This document shows positions 17,584 through 27,224 of a stretch of DNA of 64,000 bases, piece after piece. The notes under the pieces are model-generated. The model was not told the origin of the DNA. It saw only the letters and a list, made by a program, of their open reading frames with translations, and did no database searches. Where the stretch lies: positions 62,001-126,000 of the forward strand of contig JAGDBO010000012.1 of assembly GCA_017959005.1 (NCBI GenBank). Reading direction: 5' to 3'. Positions within the stretch are counted from its first letter, which is position 1, and each line of letters opens with the position of its first letter. The position numbers were made by a program, and so were the translations under genes. Source of the stretch: Bacteroidales bacterium (GTDB taxonomy: Bacteria; Bacteroidota; Bacteroidia; Bacteroidales; UBA932).

Positions 17584-18108
17584 TTACTGGAAATCAGTGT
17601 AATAACCGAGTCCGGTTTCTGAACCGATTCCGTCTACAAAGTCTTTGACCTTAGGTCTGTTCTTCTCAAAGAGTTCTTCATAGTCCCAGTGGTTGTTTCC
17701 GTCCGGAACTATATTTACGTCAAACTTCATAATTGCCATTCCGTCAGGCGCTATATTGCCCCAAAAACGGACAGAATGGTTCACGTTTCCCTTGTTTTTG
17801 TTGCTGTCGTATACAACTATCACATACATGAATTTGCCCGGAGGAATGATTGTTTTTCCGGTAAAATCAGTTGTGATGCAACCGCACGAAGGCTGAACCT
17901 CGTTTACAATCAGAGGAACGGCTCCGGTATTCTCCACACGCAGAGCTATTCTAAGTTGCTGACCCTGGAGAATAGGGTAGTAGTGGCGGATGGAGTCTCT
18001 TATCTGCACCGTTGTATAACCCACCTCGCTCTTACAGGATGTGGTAAAGAGAGAGAGAAGTGCTGCACCGACAATGAGTGATATATATAACGCTCTGAAT
18101 ATCTTCAT
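17584..18108 (-). CDS. DUF1573 lipoprotein
   Basis: A 174-residue predicted lipoprotein: signal peptide of about 25 residues ending in the lipobox LFTTSC, then a single DUF1573 (Ig-like/ASPM-SPD-2-like) domain with the hallmark PSCGC motif at NEVQPSCGCITTDF. DUF1573 proteins are common in Bacteroidota envelopes, but their role is unclear. The gene starts 4 bases after the DUF4838 gene ends, so it is probably the last gene of the exopolysaccharide-like operon. Part in polysaccharide export is inferred only from position. Confidence 0.85.
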   Translation of the reverse strand: MKIFRALYISLIVGAALLSLFTTSCKSEVGYTTVQIRDSIRHYYPILQGQQLRIALRVENTGAVPLIVNEVQPSCGCITTDFTGKTIIPPGKFMYVIVVYDSNKNKGNVNHSVRFWGNIAPDGMAIMKFDVNIVPDGNNHWDYEELFEKNRPKVKDFVDGIGSETGLGYYTDFQ

Positions 18109-18112
18109 CTTA

Positions 18113-20344
18113 TTAGATTTTTCTAATTATGATTTCATCCATCGTGAGGAATTTGGTTTTCTCTGAAGGATTGAAGTGGAGTTCTATATCCTGTGCCCCC
18201 TTGAAATCTACTTTGCTTCTGAAGACTGCAAGCTGACCCTCGTCAAAGAACTCTGAGAGTTGCTCCTGTTTAACGGTAGTTTTAAGTTCTCCGTCTACCC
18301 ATATCTCCACAGAGACAGGAGGGGACATCTTATGTCTTTCAAAGTTGAGGAATCCCATTGCTATCTCATTGGCCTCCTGTACTTTATCTGCCGGAATCTT
18401 CATGACAAGTTTCTCCTGGAAATAGAGAATCCAACCCCAGTGATAGTTTTGGGAGATTCCCAGAACTCCGTCTGTAAGTTTATCCTCTTCTGCCTCCCAT
18501 CCGTGGCTGTATACCTTAAGAGGGATTCCCAAAAGCATATTCTGACTCCAAACGCCCTTATTAATCCAGGTATCACATTCTCTCTGATAATCACCAAGAT
18601 AGACACCGGCCTCATTTACTCTGTCCATGTGGTCCATTCTGGCGTTATCATTATTTGTCAGATAATAGAGTTCTTTCTCTGAGTTAACGTCTCTAAGATT
18701 ATTCAAGGCTCTTAAGAAGAGAGGATCTGCTGAATATGAACCGTCCTCATTCTTTACTGCAAAACTATATTTACCGTTAACACCGCCAAGACGGCAGAGT
18801 TCCATATAGGTATATGAGTATAACTGTCTAAGCTTCTGGTAAATAGCCTTTTCACGAGGGGTCATATCTATGTTCTCAGTAGAATGTTTAACGGAAAACT
18901 TGTAGAATGCAACAAAGTTATCCGGTCTTATGTATGTTCTGGAAATCTCATCCATACCTGCGTACATAGGAAGTGGAAGATGGCTGCTTTCCATGTGACG
19001 CTCAGCAGATTCCAAGGCTGCGAATGACATATCGGCCAGGTGGGGAACTGCATCATACATATAGTCATGAAGCAGGCGGAGAGGATCCAGATTAGGATTG
19101 ATCATAAGTTGTGAAAGGACAAAGCAGTAGGCCTCCTGCATAGAAGCGTAAAAGTATCCGCTGCCGTTGAGAAAGACACCCTTAACTCCTCTCTCTGCGT
19201 ACTGCTGGATCCTGTCTTTCATTACCATAAGGATAGGGAACGGACTCAGATAATCATCAAAGTTGCAGATGTAATCCCATACGTAAACTTTCTTTGTAAT
19301 ACTCTTCCACTGCTCTATTTTGTTGAAGAAGTTCTGTGCGGCTGCGCTCTCACTGTTCTGGTATGCTCTGGTGTAATCTACCGCAGCAAGCATAACTCCC
19401 ACATTATCCGGCAGTTTATGATCCGGAATCTGAGAGGTGGTGGAGTAACCTACGGTGAAGAAGGAATGATTAGGAAAATCTGCCGCCAGTCTCTCTATGA
19501 ATCTTGTAACGGTAGGAGTGGCATTGGTTGAGGTGTTTCCGGCACTTTGGCATTTTCTGCAGGTACATACAAAACTGTTGTCGTTCGGAGCTATCATAAA
19601 CCTCTCCGGATGGATTACTCCGTCTCCGTATTTGTCTTTTATATACTTGACTGTCAGTTTATAGAGCTTTTCTGAAGAGAAGCAGAGCTGACTCTGTTTG
19701 GTAATACCGTTTACCTGTGCAAAGAGCTCCTGATCCATATTGGCTGAGCCGTAACTCTTCACACCGTTACCGCCCAATACCTTGTTCATCTGGTGTCCCC
19801 AAAGACCCCAGTCATTCTCCACATTGTTGAGACACAGCAATATAGTTATATCCGGGTTCTGGTTGGAAGGGGAGTAAACATCTCTGTACTCAAACGGGAA
19901 GGTTGCAGTTGTGTCACCCCTAGGGAAGATGCATGGCGGAAGATCTCTAACCTCTATTGCATCATCCTTAACTCCCTCTCTCTTCATAAACTGATAGATG
20001 AGCCAAATAGTTGTTTTCTCGTCTCTTGCAGTCATCTTGCAAAAGCCGGGACGCTGCTCAACTTTATAGTCATAGCCAAAATCTCCGGTCTTGACAATCA
20101 CCTCAAAACAGTCATCCGTTTTATGCTCTGTTAGAAGATTACTCTTGCATCTGCTCTGCAGGTGTCTGCTCAGGTGAGAGGCCATCTTTACGGATAGCTG
20201 ATCCTTAGGATCTTCCGCATGGATATAATAAATCTTCTCAGCCTTCTTGGCATTTTGATTGCCGTGACAGGAGACTGAGCAGAAAATCAGCAGGCAGCAA
20301 GCCAGTCTTAACAGAAGTTTAGAAATAGATGACAAATTGTACAT
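18113..20344 (-). CDS. DUF4838 lipoprotein, glycosidase-like
   Basis: A 743-residue predicted lipoprotein (lipobox FCSVSC near residue 26) of the DUF4838 type, a family with an alpha-glucuronidase-like TIM-barrel arrangement. Visible landmarks are the N-terminal mixed domain, RFMIAPNDNSFVCTCRKCQS with clustered cysteines, VYVWDYICNFDDYLSPFP and GVFLNGSGYFYASMQEAY, followed by an alpha-helical region and a C-terminal beta-sandwich-like part. No catalytic pair can be assigned with confidence. Its start overlaps the end of the TPR-barrel gene by 26 bases. By position it could be the surface polysaccharide-modifying enzyme of this locus, comparable in role to PgaB (inference). Confidence 0.78.
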   Translation of the reverse strand: MYNLSSISKLLLRLACCLLIFCSVSCHGNQNAKKAEKIYYIHAEDPKDQLSVKMASHLSRHLQSRCKSNLLTEHKTDDCFEVIVKTGDFGYDYKVEQRPGFCKMTARDEKTTIWLIYQFMKREGVKDDAIEVRDLPPCIFPRGDTTATFPFEYRDVYSPSNQNPDITILLCLNNVENDWGLWGHQMNKVLGGNGVKSYGSANMDQELFAQVNGITKQSQLCFSSEKLYKLTVKYIKDKYGDGVIHPERFMIAPNDNSFVCTCRKCQSAGNTSTNATPTVTRFIERLAADFPNHSFFTVGYSTTSQIPDHKLPDNVGVMLAAVDYTRAYQNSESAAAQNFFNKIEQWKSITKKVYVWDYICNFDDYLSPFPILMVMKDRIQQYAERGVKGVFLNGSGYFYASMQEAYCFVLSQLMINPNLDPLRLLHDYMYDAVPHLADMSFAALESAERHMESSHLPLPMYAGMDEISRTYIRPDNFVAFYKFSVKHSTENIDMTPREKAIYQKLRQLYSYTYMELCRLGGVNGKYSFAVKNEDGSYSADPLFLRALNNLRDVNSEKELYYLTNNDNARMDHMDRVNEAGVYLGDYQRECDTWINKGVWSQNMLLGIPLKVYSHGWEAEEDKLTDGVLGISQNYHWGWILYFQEKLVMKIPADKVQEANEIAMGFLNFERHKMSPPVSVEIWVDGELKTTVKQEQLSEFFDEGQLAVFRSKVDFKGAQDIELHFNPSEKTKFLTMDEIIIRKI

Positions 20345-23174
20345 GACACATCAGTAAATTCTTGTAGTAAACATCTTCCTTATTATAGTAAAGCGTATTC
20401 CACGATGCGGAGACATTCATGGATAACCCGGGAACAATCAGCCAGTTGGCACCCAGAGATACAAATGAGTTGAGGTGGTTGTAAATGCCCGGAGTATAAT
20501 AGACATCACTGAAGGTTAGTTCAGGTGCACTTCCCGCTCCGCACTGCGCCTCAATGAAGGTCTTTCCGTCTTCATATATATAGTAACGGCCTCTGAGTAA
20601 GACTGTTCCAAATAACTTGCTGTGGAATGAACCTCCGGTTAGTTTTGTACCTGCCATAAAATGACCGCTTTGCCAGGTTGCAGCCAGGTTGATTCCGTAC
20701 ATCTTGGAACTGTCTGCCATATTGCGGAACAGGGCGCCCGCTCCAAAATCCCAGTTGTCTGTTGCATGGTAGGTGAGGTCTATGTTAACTGCAAACTTAG
20801 GGAAGTATTTGGTTCCGTATGAGAGGATTGCGTTGCCCGTCCAGCGGCTTCCCATCTCTCTTGTATAGTCAACGTCAAAGCGGTATCCTCTTCCGCCGCT
20901 CTCCGGTTTGTTATCCTCGCTGGCCTCAAAACCGGCTCTTCCGGTGTAGTAAATCTTGAGTCCCAGAGTGTTCTGCTTCCAGGATCTTGAGTAACCGGCC
21001 TCTGCAATACCGTTCTTAACGTCAGTGTCTGAGAATCTGAACCAATCGTAGCCAACCTCAATAGTGTTCTTATAACGCTTATTCAGAAGGGTATTCATAC
21101 GCTCCAGATATGCCTTCTCCTCCAGGAGGGCAGGTCTGTATGCACTCTGGAATACGTAAGCGGAATCCCAAATCTTCTGCTTTTCATAGATAACACCGCG
21201 GTCATATCTGAGTGAAGCGTTGGTAGGATTCTGTCTGAGTGCAGAGTCTAGAACTACTGCAGCTCTCTCGTAATCTCTCTGCTTCATAAGCTTAAATGCC
21301 AGACGCTCAGATACATCTGCGTATGCACCCTTTAACAGTGTATCTCCCGGATGATCCTTAAGAAGCGGTCTTAAGATTGAGAGTGCGGCGTTGTCTTCTC
21401 CTGCAAGAGAGAGTCTTGTAGCCTCTTTCTGCTGGAAGTAGACGTCATTAGGATAGACGCTGTAGGCCTTAGCCATATAGAGTTCCGGAGTAGGGGAAGC
21501 CTGCATTGCATACCTTAAAGCCCAGTAGTTGTCCGGATCCAAAGAGAGCAGATTGTCACAGACGCGGAGTGCCTTAGGTGAAGAGCCCTCCTGCATAAGT
21601 GATTTGATGTAAGGAATTGCCCTCTCCTCGTAAGCTGCTGTAAGAGCCTTTCTTGCAGTGGTGTCTTTAGTCTTTACAAACTCTCTGTAGATAAGGTCTA
21701 AAGATTCATCCAAACGTCCCTCTTTTGCAAGAATGTTTGCATAGTCTGAGGTAACAACCCACTCGGGCTCGTAACGGAGTTTCTCCTTTAGAATTTCACG
21801 GGCCTTTTCAAACTCGTTCTTGTTGATGTAACAGGTTGTAAGTCTGCGTACTGTATTGGCCATCATCTCATCGTCAACACAGTAGGAGTGAATCTTCTCC
21901 AGAATAGGAATTGCCTTAGCCCAGGCCTCTTCATTCATATAATCTGCAGCCTCCCTCATTCTTGCCCTGTTTGCTGCAATGTTAATGTCATACTCCCTTG
22001 GATACTTAGCCTCAGCCATTTCCAAAGTCTTGGCGGCCATATCGGGGTGGTTGCTTCTCAGATAAACCTCATACTCCATAAGCCAGAGGTTAGGAGCATC
22101 CTTTCTTCTCTTTCTGGTCTCATCTATATAATGGATGCAGTCATCATAGTAATTCCTTCTGAATGACTCGCTTAAGAGGTACTCCAAAGACTCTGAACTG
22201 TGAGTTCTGTTGTATGCTCTTGTATATAGATTATAGGAGTCTGCATCCTTTCTCATATAAGCGGAGGCCTCCACAATCCTGTCATAGAGAGCCTGTAGTT
22301 CCGGAGAAGGATTGATATTCAGCTGCTCCGCAACAAAGGAGATGGCTCCCATATTGTTACCGGTAACAAGGAGGAGGTCTGTAAGTTTCTTGTTCAGATC
22401 TACGTTACCCGGGTTGTAGTTGATTGCACCGCTGAGGGCGTCTGCCGCATCTGCGTATTTACCTCTGGTAATCAGTATATTGGCGAATGCAAGCTGGTAA
22501 TCTACCTCCCTTGGATTGATCCTCACCATATCTCTGAGGGCCTCCTCTGCTGCCTCCGGATCATTGCTTGTTCTTGCCTGGGTATAAGCGCTCTCCAAAA
22601 GTTCGTAGTGGTCTGCAACAAGTGAAGCGTCATTAGGATAAATCTCTCTAAGTCTCTTAAGCAGAATGTTGGCCTCCTCGTAGTTTCCCAGTTTTTTGTA
22701 GAGGTCTATCTTTCTTACCCACAAGCCTTTCCAATAAGGGTTAACCTCCAAAAGCTCATTAATGTAGCAGATGGCGCTTGAGTAGTTTCCTGTAGCCTCC
22801 TCCACATTAACAAGCATCTGCTTGGCATCCACGTGGTTATAGTTGATGGAGACGCACTTTACAAGGTGGAATCTGGCCTTGTCCGGATTCTTTGCGTTCC
22901 ACCAGAATATACCTGCAAGGTAGTGGAGGTTAGGATCATGCGGCCATTTCTCCAACGCCTCGTCCAATACCTCTTTTCCTCTGTTCCATCTGTGCTGGGC
23001 AAAGAGCTGTTCAATCTGGTCTGCATACTGGCCCGGGGTCTTGAACTTGAAGAGAGACTCCTTTGGCTTTTCTGTGTTGTTCTGCTGTGCATAACAGTTT
23101 GAAACGGAAATAGTTGCCGCTCCAAAAACCACCAGCACAGCTGTAACGATATATCTTTTTAAATAACTCATCAT
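20319..23174 (-). CDS. TPR-repeat outer-membrane barrel protein (YaiO/PgaA-like architecture)
   Basis: A 951-residue secreted protein: signal peptide ending near CYAQ, a long series of tetratricopeptide-like helical repeats (about residues 35-640), then a beta-barrel domain (about 660-951) resembling the YaiO family, ending in Phe (VQFVIYF), as outer-membrane proteins usually do. Periplasmic TPR plus outer-membrane barrel is the plan of polysaccharide export porins such as PgaA and BcsC. The gene starts 3 bases after the GT2 synthase gene ends, which supports a joint function. Two adjacent ATG codons (23174, 23171) are both possible starts. Confidence 0.85.
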   Translation of the reverse strand: MMSYLKRYIVTAVLVVFGAATISVSNCYAQQNNTEKPKESLFKFKTPGQYADQIEQLFAQHRWNRGKEVLDEALEKWPHDPNLHYLAGIFWWNAKNPDKARFHLVKCVSINYNHVDAKQMLVNVEEATGNYSSAICYINELLEVNPYWKGLWVRKIDLYKKLGNYEEANILLKRLREIYPNDASLVADHYELLESAYTQARTSNDPEAAEEALRDMVRINPREVDYQLAFANILITRGKYADAADALSGAINYNPGNVDLNKKLTDLLLVTGNNMGAISFVAEQLNINPSPELQALYDRIVEASAYMRKDADSYNLYTRAYNRTHSSESLEYLLSESFRRNYYDDCIHYIDETRKRRKDAPNLWLMEYEVYLRSNHPDMAAKTLEMAEAKYPREYDINIAANRARMREAADYMNEEAWAKAIPILEKIHSYCVDDEMMANTVRRLTTCYINKNEFEKAREILKEKLRYEPEWVVTSDYANILAKEGRLDESLDLIYREFVKTKDTTARKALTAAYEERAIPYIKSLMQEGSSPKALRVCDNLLSLDPDNYWALRYAMQASPTPELYMAKAYSVYPNDVYFQQKEATRLSLAGEDNAALSILRPLLKDHPGDTLLKGAYADVSERLAFKLMKQRDYERAAVVLDSALRQNPTNASLRYDRGVIYEKQKIWDSAYVFQSAYRPALLEEKAYLERMNTLLNKRYKNTIEVGYDWFRFSDTDVKNGIAEAGYSRSWKQNTLGLKIYYTGRAGFEASEDNKPESGGRGYRFDVDYTREMGSRWTGNAILSYGTKYFPKFAVNIDLTYHATDNWDFGAGALFRNMADSSKMYGINLAATWQSGHFMAGTKLTGGSFHSKLFGTVLLRGRYYIYEDGKTFIEAQCGAGSAPELTFSDVYYTPGIYNHLNSFVSLGANWLIVPGLSMNVSASWNTLYYNKEDVYYKNLLMCHVQFVIYF

Positions 23175-23177
23175 CTG

Positions 23178-24605
23178 CTATTGTGAAGTCTTTACACCCT
23201 TTCTGGTCATTGCACCCCAAACCATCTTCTTACCTGTAATGTGCTTGAGATATCCCCTTAAAGCAAAGTATACGATAACCGGGTGATATATAAACGGTTC
23301 CAGGGTAGAAGCCAATATAAACCAGAAGTAGTTGGATTTCTTCTCAAATGATCCCTTGAATTTCATATCAAAGTTGATCACCATCATTGTAAGCACCTGG
23401 GCAAAGGAGAACAACGTGAAGAAAATCAGAATCATAGTCTCCCAGTTGAGGCTTCCGCTCAAAATAAGGTAGAGTATGAAGAGGTAACCGGACAACTCCA
23501 CAACGGGAGCAGCCAACTCAAATATCATCACATACGGAAGAGAAACCATGCCGTATGTATGGTATCTTCTCTTAAAGAGCATATCTCTGTGGATTGTAAA
23601 GAACTGGAGCAATCCACGTCCCCATCTCATTCTCTGACGTGCCAGGACCTTAAGGGTTGGAGGTCCTTCAGTCCAGCAGCAGATCTCCGGAATCTGAACA
23701 ATTCTGTACTTCTCGCCGCTATCGCACATATAACGTATCATTCTGGCAATCAAATCCATATCCTCCGCAAAGGAGTCTCCGTCATATCCTCCCGCCTTAA
23801 TAGCAACGTCTGTATCAAACAGACCGAAACCTCCGGATACGTTGATCATTCCGTTGATTGCCGCAAATGCAGATTTACCAATAAGATAGGATCTTGCATA
23901 CTCCAGATCCTGGAAGAGAGGAATAAGGGAATGAGGCGGAAGCACCTTCTCCATCTGACCCTCTTTTACTATACAGCCGTTCAACATACGCATAGATGCA
24001 CTCACGGCAATCACTCTTGTCTGAGACTGCATCAAAGGCCAGATACAGCGGTAAAGAGCGTATTTCTCAATAACGCAGTCCACATCCGTACATATAAAGT
24101 AGTTGTTGGCTACCACGTTGATACCTGCGTTTGAAGCGTCTGCCTTTGTACCTCCGTTCTCTTTATCAACCACTTTCAGCTTTTTGAACACAGGGTTATC
24201 TGACTTGGTTGCATAGACGCATCTAAACGGTTTGGTCTTAATCTTCTCAATGTATGCGTACGGAACCTTTACAAGGTCAAAGTGCTCAATAAGCAGTTCA
24301 AGGGTTTTGTCCTTGGAACCGTCATTCACAACAACCACTTCATAATCCGGGTAGTCCAGGTTAAGCAGAGACTGTACGTTTGTAATGATAGTCTTCTCCT
24401 CGTTATATGCAGGCGCAACTATTGAGATACCCGGCGTGTATGGAGAGTCTCTGAGGATTTGTATGGTATACTCGGGATCGTGGAAAATACGACGCTTCTT
24501 ATGTCTTTTAAATGAGAACCTTACCATCAAGAGGTAACTCAAGATGATACCGCCCGAATAGAACAGTATGAAGTAATCAAAGAATGTCGATATGGCGTTA
24601 TGCAT
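23178..24605 (-). CDS. GT2 membrane glycosyltransferase (processive polysaccharide synthase type)
   Basis: A 475-residue inner-membrane glycosyltransferase of family 2. It has an N-terminal membrane segment (about residues 8-28), the nucleotide-sugar motifs IVAPAYNEEKTI and VVVNDGSKD, the metal-binding DxD in CTDVDCV, the acceptor/base motif FAEDMD and the QxxRW motif QRMRWGRGLLQ that marks processive synthases (PgaC, NodC, BcsA). The C-terminus holds about three or four membrane spans. The sugar it polymerises cannot be read from the sequence. It overlaps the HEAT-repeat gene by 8 bases. Confidence 0.92.
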   Translation of the reverse strand: MHNAISTFFDYFILFYSGGIILSYLLMVRFSFKRHKKRRIFHDPEYTIQILRDSPYTPGISIVAPAYNEEKTIITNVQSLLNLDYPDYEVVVVNDGSKDKTLELLIEHFDLVKVPYAYIEKIKTKPFRCVYATKSDNPVFKKLKVVDKENGGTKADASNAGINVVANNYFICTDVDCVIEKYALYRCIWPLMQSQTRVIAVSASMRMLNGCIVKEGQMEKVLPPHSLIPLFQDLEYARSYLIGKSAFAAINGMINVSGGFGLFDTDVAIKAGGYDGDSFAEDMDLIARMIRYMCDSGEKYRIVQIPEICCWTEGPPTLKVLARQRMRWGRGLLQFFTIHRDMLFKRRYHTYGMVSLPYVMIFELAAPVVELSGYLFILYLILSGSLNWETMILIFFTLFSFAQVLTMMVINFDMKFKGSFEKKSNYFWFILASTLEPFIYHPVIVYFALRGYLKHITGKKMVWGAMTRKGVKTSQ

Positions 24606-25797
24606 ATTTTCTACTGTCTATATATTCACACTCAACGTGGTCAAAGAATCTTATGTCATCCTCTTTGGCCTCCTTCTTAAGTAACTCATACGCAGCCCTT
24701 CCCGCAGAACCGTAATCGTACAGGTTTCTCAGCAACCTTATCTTAGTAGCCGCTCTGGTAGACTCCTTAAAGTCCTTTACAAAGAAATCCACCACTTCCG
24801 GGTTGCCGGATTTGATATTACCCAAAGCCTCTGCAATGACCTCTCTCTCAGTACTTGCCGCATAGTTGTAACGGCGCAGAAGTTCAGGCTCCGCTTTTCT
24901 GTATCTGAGTTCTCCCAAACATTTGATAATGGCCAGAGAGAATTTCTCATCCTTGCTGTCCTTAAGCAGATCCAAAAGTTCCGGACAGTCCTTCTTACTC
25001 TGAAGAAGTCTTATCTCGTTCACCGCAAAGAGCCTAAGCTCCTCATTTATAGGGTAAAGGTTACACCAGCGCACAAGGTTTGGAATGGAGAGATGATTCT
25101 TCTGCCTGTATACGAAGACGTTGTGCAGTTTAACCATAAGCTCTTCAGATACATAGCCTTTGCTATCCTCGGTAAAGATTTTGAAAGGGTAGGAGGTACC
25201 GTAACGGGCCACGTGCAGACGGGAACTCATTCTAAGCTTCTCATCCCTTGCGTAAAGGTATCTTGATGCCACCGCCTCTTTAAGGTCTGTGTTATCATCC
25301 GTAATGTTTTTAAGAGCGTTAAGACGCTTCTTAAGATTTCTGGCCTGCATCTGTTTCTCAAAGTACGGAGGCATTCTAAGGGCAATTGTGAGGTTTCTCC
25401 AGTTGCTTCTGTTGAACTCCTCATTGTCCTCAATTTTATGGTAAAGGTCTCTAAGAATAGGAACGAAGAGAGAGGTCTTCTTAACGTTCATCTTATAGTT
25501 TACAGGAAGTTCAATTGCCTGAGCTATATCGTTAGGATTCATCTTGTTAGGGGAGAGGGCAACCTTCTCTATCTTATCCTCGTAGAGTTCCCTGTAGTGT
25601 TTGAGCCTGCGGTTGTGGCGGGCATCTTTAACCGCCTTAATGTAGTTGATTAACAGAGTAATAAGAATGTAAATTACAGCTATGTTGAGGAAGAGTGAGC
25701 ACACGCGTATTACGGGCGGATATTCAATCCACGCGTAATATATCCCCATGATATAATACTTAATGTACTCTAATGACGTCAAACTGTAATACTCCAT
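24598..25797 (-). CDS. HEAT-repeat membrane protein of the GT2 locus
   Basis: A 399-residue protein with one membrane span (about residues 29-50, VCSLFLNIAVIYILITLLINY) followed by a basic segment and a cytoplasmic domain of HEAT-like helical repeats (clear units around ELLDLLKDSKDEKFSLAIIK and EVIAEALGNIKSGNPEVV). It is the first gene of the operon and overlaps the GT2 synthase by 8 bases, so it probably partners the synthase, perhaps as a regulatory or scaffold subunit (inference). No catalytic motif was seen. A second ATG at residue 17 is possible. Confidence 0.8.
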   Translation of the reverse strand: MEYYSLTSLEYIKYYIMGIYYAWIEYPPVIRVCSLFLNIAVIYILITLLINYIKAVKDARHNRRLKHYRELYEDKIEKVALSPNKMNPNDIAQAIELPVNYKMNVKKTSLFVPILRDLYHKIEDNEEFNRSNWRNLTIALRMPPYFEKQMQARNLKKRLNALKNITDDNTDLKEAVASRYLYARDEKLRMSSRLHVARYGTSYPFKIFTEDSKGYVSEELMVKLHNVFVYRQKNHLSIPNLVRWCNLYPINEELRLFAVNEIRLLQSKKDCPELLDLLKDSKDEKFSLAIIKCLGELRYRKAEPELLRRYNYAASTEREVIAEALGNIKSGNPEVVDFFVKDFKESTRAATKIRLLRNLYDYGSAGRAAYELLKKEAKEDDIRFFDHVECEYIDSRKYA

Positions 25798-25821
25798 TCT
25801 TACCGGCCTATAATAAGCAAG

Positions 25822-25852
25822 CCAAGATACTGAAAACGGCGCGAATTTACAA
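25822..25852 (-). promoter_or_regulatory. Candidate promoter of the exopolysaccharide-like operon
   Basis: On the minus strand a TTG (25850-25852) is followed after 20 bases by TATCTTGG (25822-25829), one mismatch from TAnnTTTG. It is about 25 bases upstream of the ATG at 25797. The 133-base gap also holds two short inverted repeats (25890-25902 and 25910-25926) of unknown role. Confidence 0.4.
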
Positions 25853-25930
25853 CTCTTTACCTATTATAAAAAGGAATAGAGTGCTTTTATTACAGTTTGT
25901 AACAGATTTGTTTCAGTTTTTGAAACCCTC

Positions 25931-27223
25931 TTATTTCCCAAACAGAGCGGAAACCCTCTCAACAACCTCTGCTGAGCTGCTTTCCGGACTCATAACCAAA
26001 TCCGGCTTTGTACTTACAAATTTGAACTCTCTCTTAAAACGCTGCTCTCCTCCGCCTGTGATGTTGAGCATTATTGTCTGCTCCGGTGAGACCTGATTCT
26101 CCTTTAGGGCCTTTATAAGACTCACGATGGTTACACCTGCAGCAGGATGGACGTCTATTCCCTCCAGCTCTTCAAACATATCGCAGGCTTCCGTAAGTTC
26201 TCCGTTTGTGGCCTTCTGGAACTCTCCGTTGGTAGCAACCAGGGCGTCAAAGAGACCTCCCGGAACGGAATATGGCGGTTTGCGGTTGGAAAGAACGCTG
26301 GCCTTAATCATAAGGGCCCTCCTTCTGCCATCCTCCTCGTCAAACTGAGGAAGTGCGCGACTGCGCATCATCCAGGCGTCATACATTGGGGTGAAAGGAA
26401 CATTCTGTGAAGGAATGAGCTTCATTATTTTGTCTCCGAACCTTCCGTCTGCCTTAAGGCGGAGGTTGGATTCGTATGCTGCAATTGTACCGGTACCGCT
26501 TCCCACAGCCTGAAAATAGGCGTCCGGAATTTCTCCAATTACCTGAGCTGCAGAGAGAACCGTGGTTGCCATTCCGTCTCTTCTTGCCACGTTCTTTGCA
26601 CCGCCCTCCTCCATAAAGAGTTCTGAAGCGTTGAGTTTTGCGGCAAGGGCAATGGCGTCAAAGTAGTCGCTTCCCTTTGGAGGGCAGATAATCTTTACGC
26701 AATCATTTAGCGGCTCCTTAAACCAGAGAGCACCCATATTGTCCTCCGGTATGGCAATTACCAGCGGAATGTTGTTGTCTGAGCAGACCTGTGCAAAGGC
26801 ACGTGCGGTGTTGCCCGCAGAGGCCACAACCAGAATCCTCTTGTTCTTCTCCGGCAGACGGCCGCATACGGAGTAGGCCTCGGTCTCCTTAAAAGAGCAG
26901 GTTCTCATTTTGGCTCCAATCTCCGGCCACCAGCCGCTGAAGGTGATATAGAGATTCTTCAAATTGAGTTTTTCCGCCAACTTCTTGCTCTTATAAGTAA
27001 TTGGAGCACAGGAGTTTTTAAGCATACGGCCTATAGGCATCCAGTCTGCAAACTTGTAGATGCCGTAGGAGTCATCCTTAAACTCAATCTGCTTCTTCTC
27101 ATAAATGGCTCTGATTAGGGAATTTCTGGAATCCTCAGGATCTGCCATAAGCCAGCCTGTATCCTCAAACTCTCTGCCACTCAAGCAGTTCTGTAATCTG
27201 TACGCTGTGGGTTTAATTTCCAT
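25931..27223 (-). CDS. Cysteate synthase-like PLP enzyme (threonine synthase family)
   Basis: A fold-type II PLP enzyme of 430 residues. The conserved segments YRLQNCLSGREFEDTGWL, YITFSGWWPEIGAKMRTC, SFKETEAYSVCGRL (with the PLP lysine) and VVASAGNTARAFAQVC resemble the threonine synthase paralogue that in methanogens makes L-cysteate from O-phosphoserine and sulfite. Several Bacteroidota use cysteate for sulfonolipids. The ATG at 27223 lies one base after the upstream Fe-S gene; the longer frame to 27262 overlaps it and is rejected. Threonine synthase activity remains the main alternative. It seems to be the last gene of the MarR-Hdr operon. Confidence 0.7.
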   Translation of the reverse strand: MEIKPTAYRLQNCLSGREFEDTGWLMADPEDSRNSLIRAIYEKKQIEFKDDSYGIYKFADWMPIGRMLKNSCAPITYKSKKLAEKLNLKNLYITFSGWWPEIGAKMRTCSFKETEAYSVCGRLPEKNKRILVVASAGNTARAFAQVCSDNNIPLVIAIPEDNMGALWFKEPLNDCVKIICPPKGSDYFDAIALAAKLNASELFMEEGGAKNVARRDGMATTVLSAAQVIGEIPDAYFQAVGSGTGTIAAYESNLRLKADGRFGDKIMKLIPSQNVPFTPMYDAWMMRSRALPQFDEEDGRRRALMIKASVLSNRKPPYSVPGGLFDALVATNGEFQKATNGELTEACDMFEELEGIDVHPAAGVTIVSLIKALKENQVSPEQTIMLNITGGGEQRFKREFKFVSTKPDLVMSPESSSAEVVERVSALFGK

Positions 27224-27224
27224 A

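Noticed and set aside
25890..25926. Two short inverted repeats considered as a terminator or operator
   Set aside because: Stems are five and six base pairs, A/T-rich and lack a T-tract; mentioned only with the nearby promoter candidate.
25931..27223. Simple call as threonine synthase
   Set aside because: The N-terminal CLSGREFEDTGWL and SFKETEAYSVCGRL segments resemble cysteate synthase more than standard ThrC; threonine synthase is kept as the alternative.
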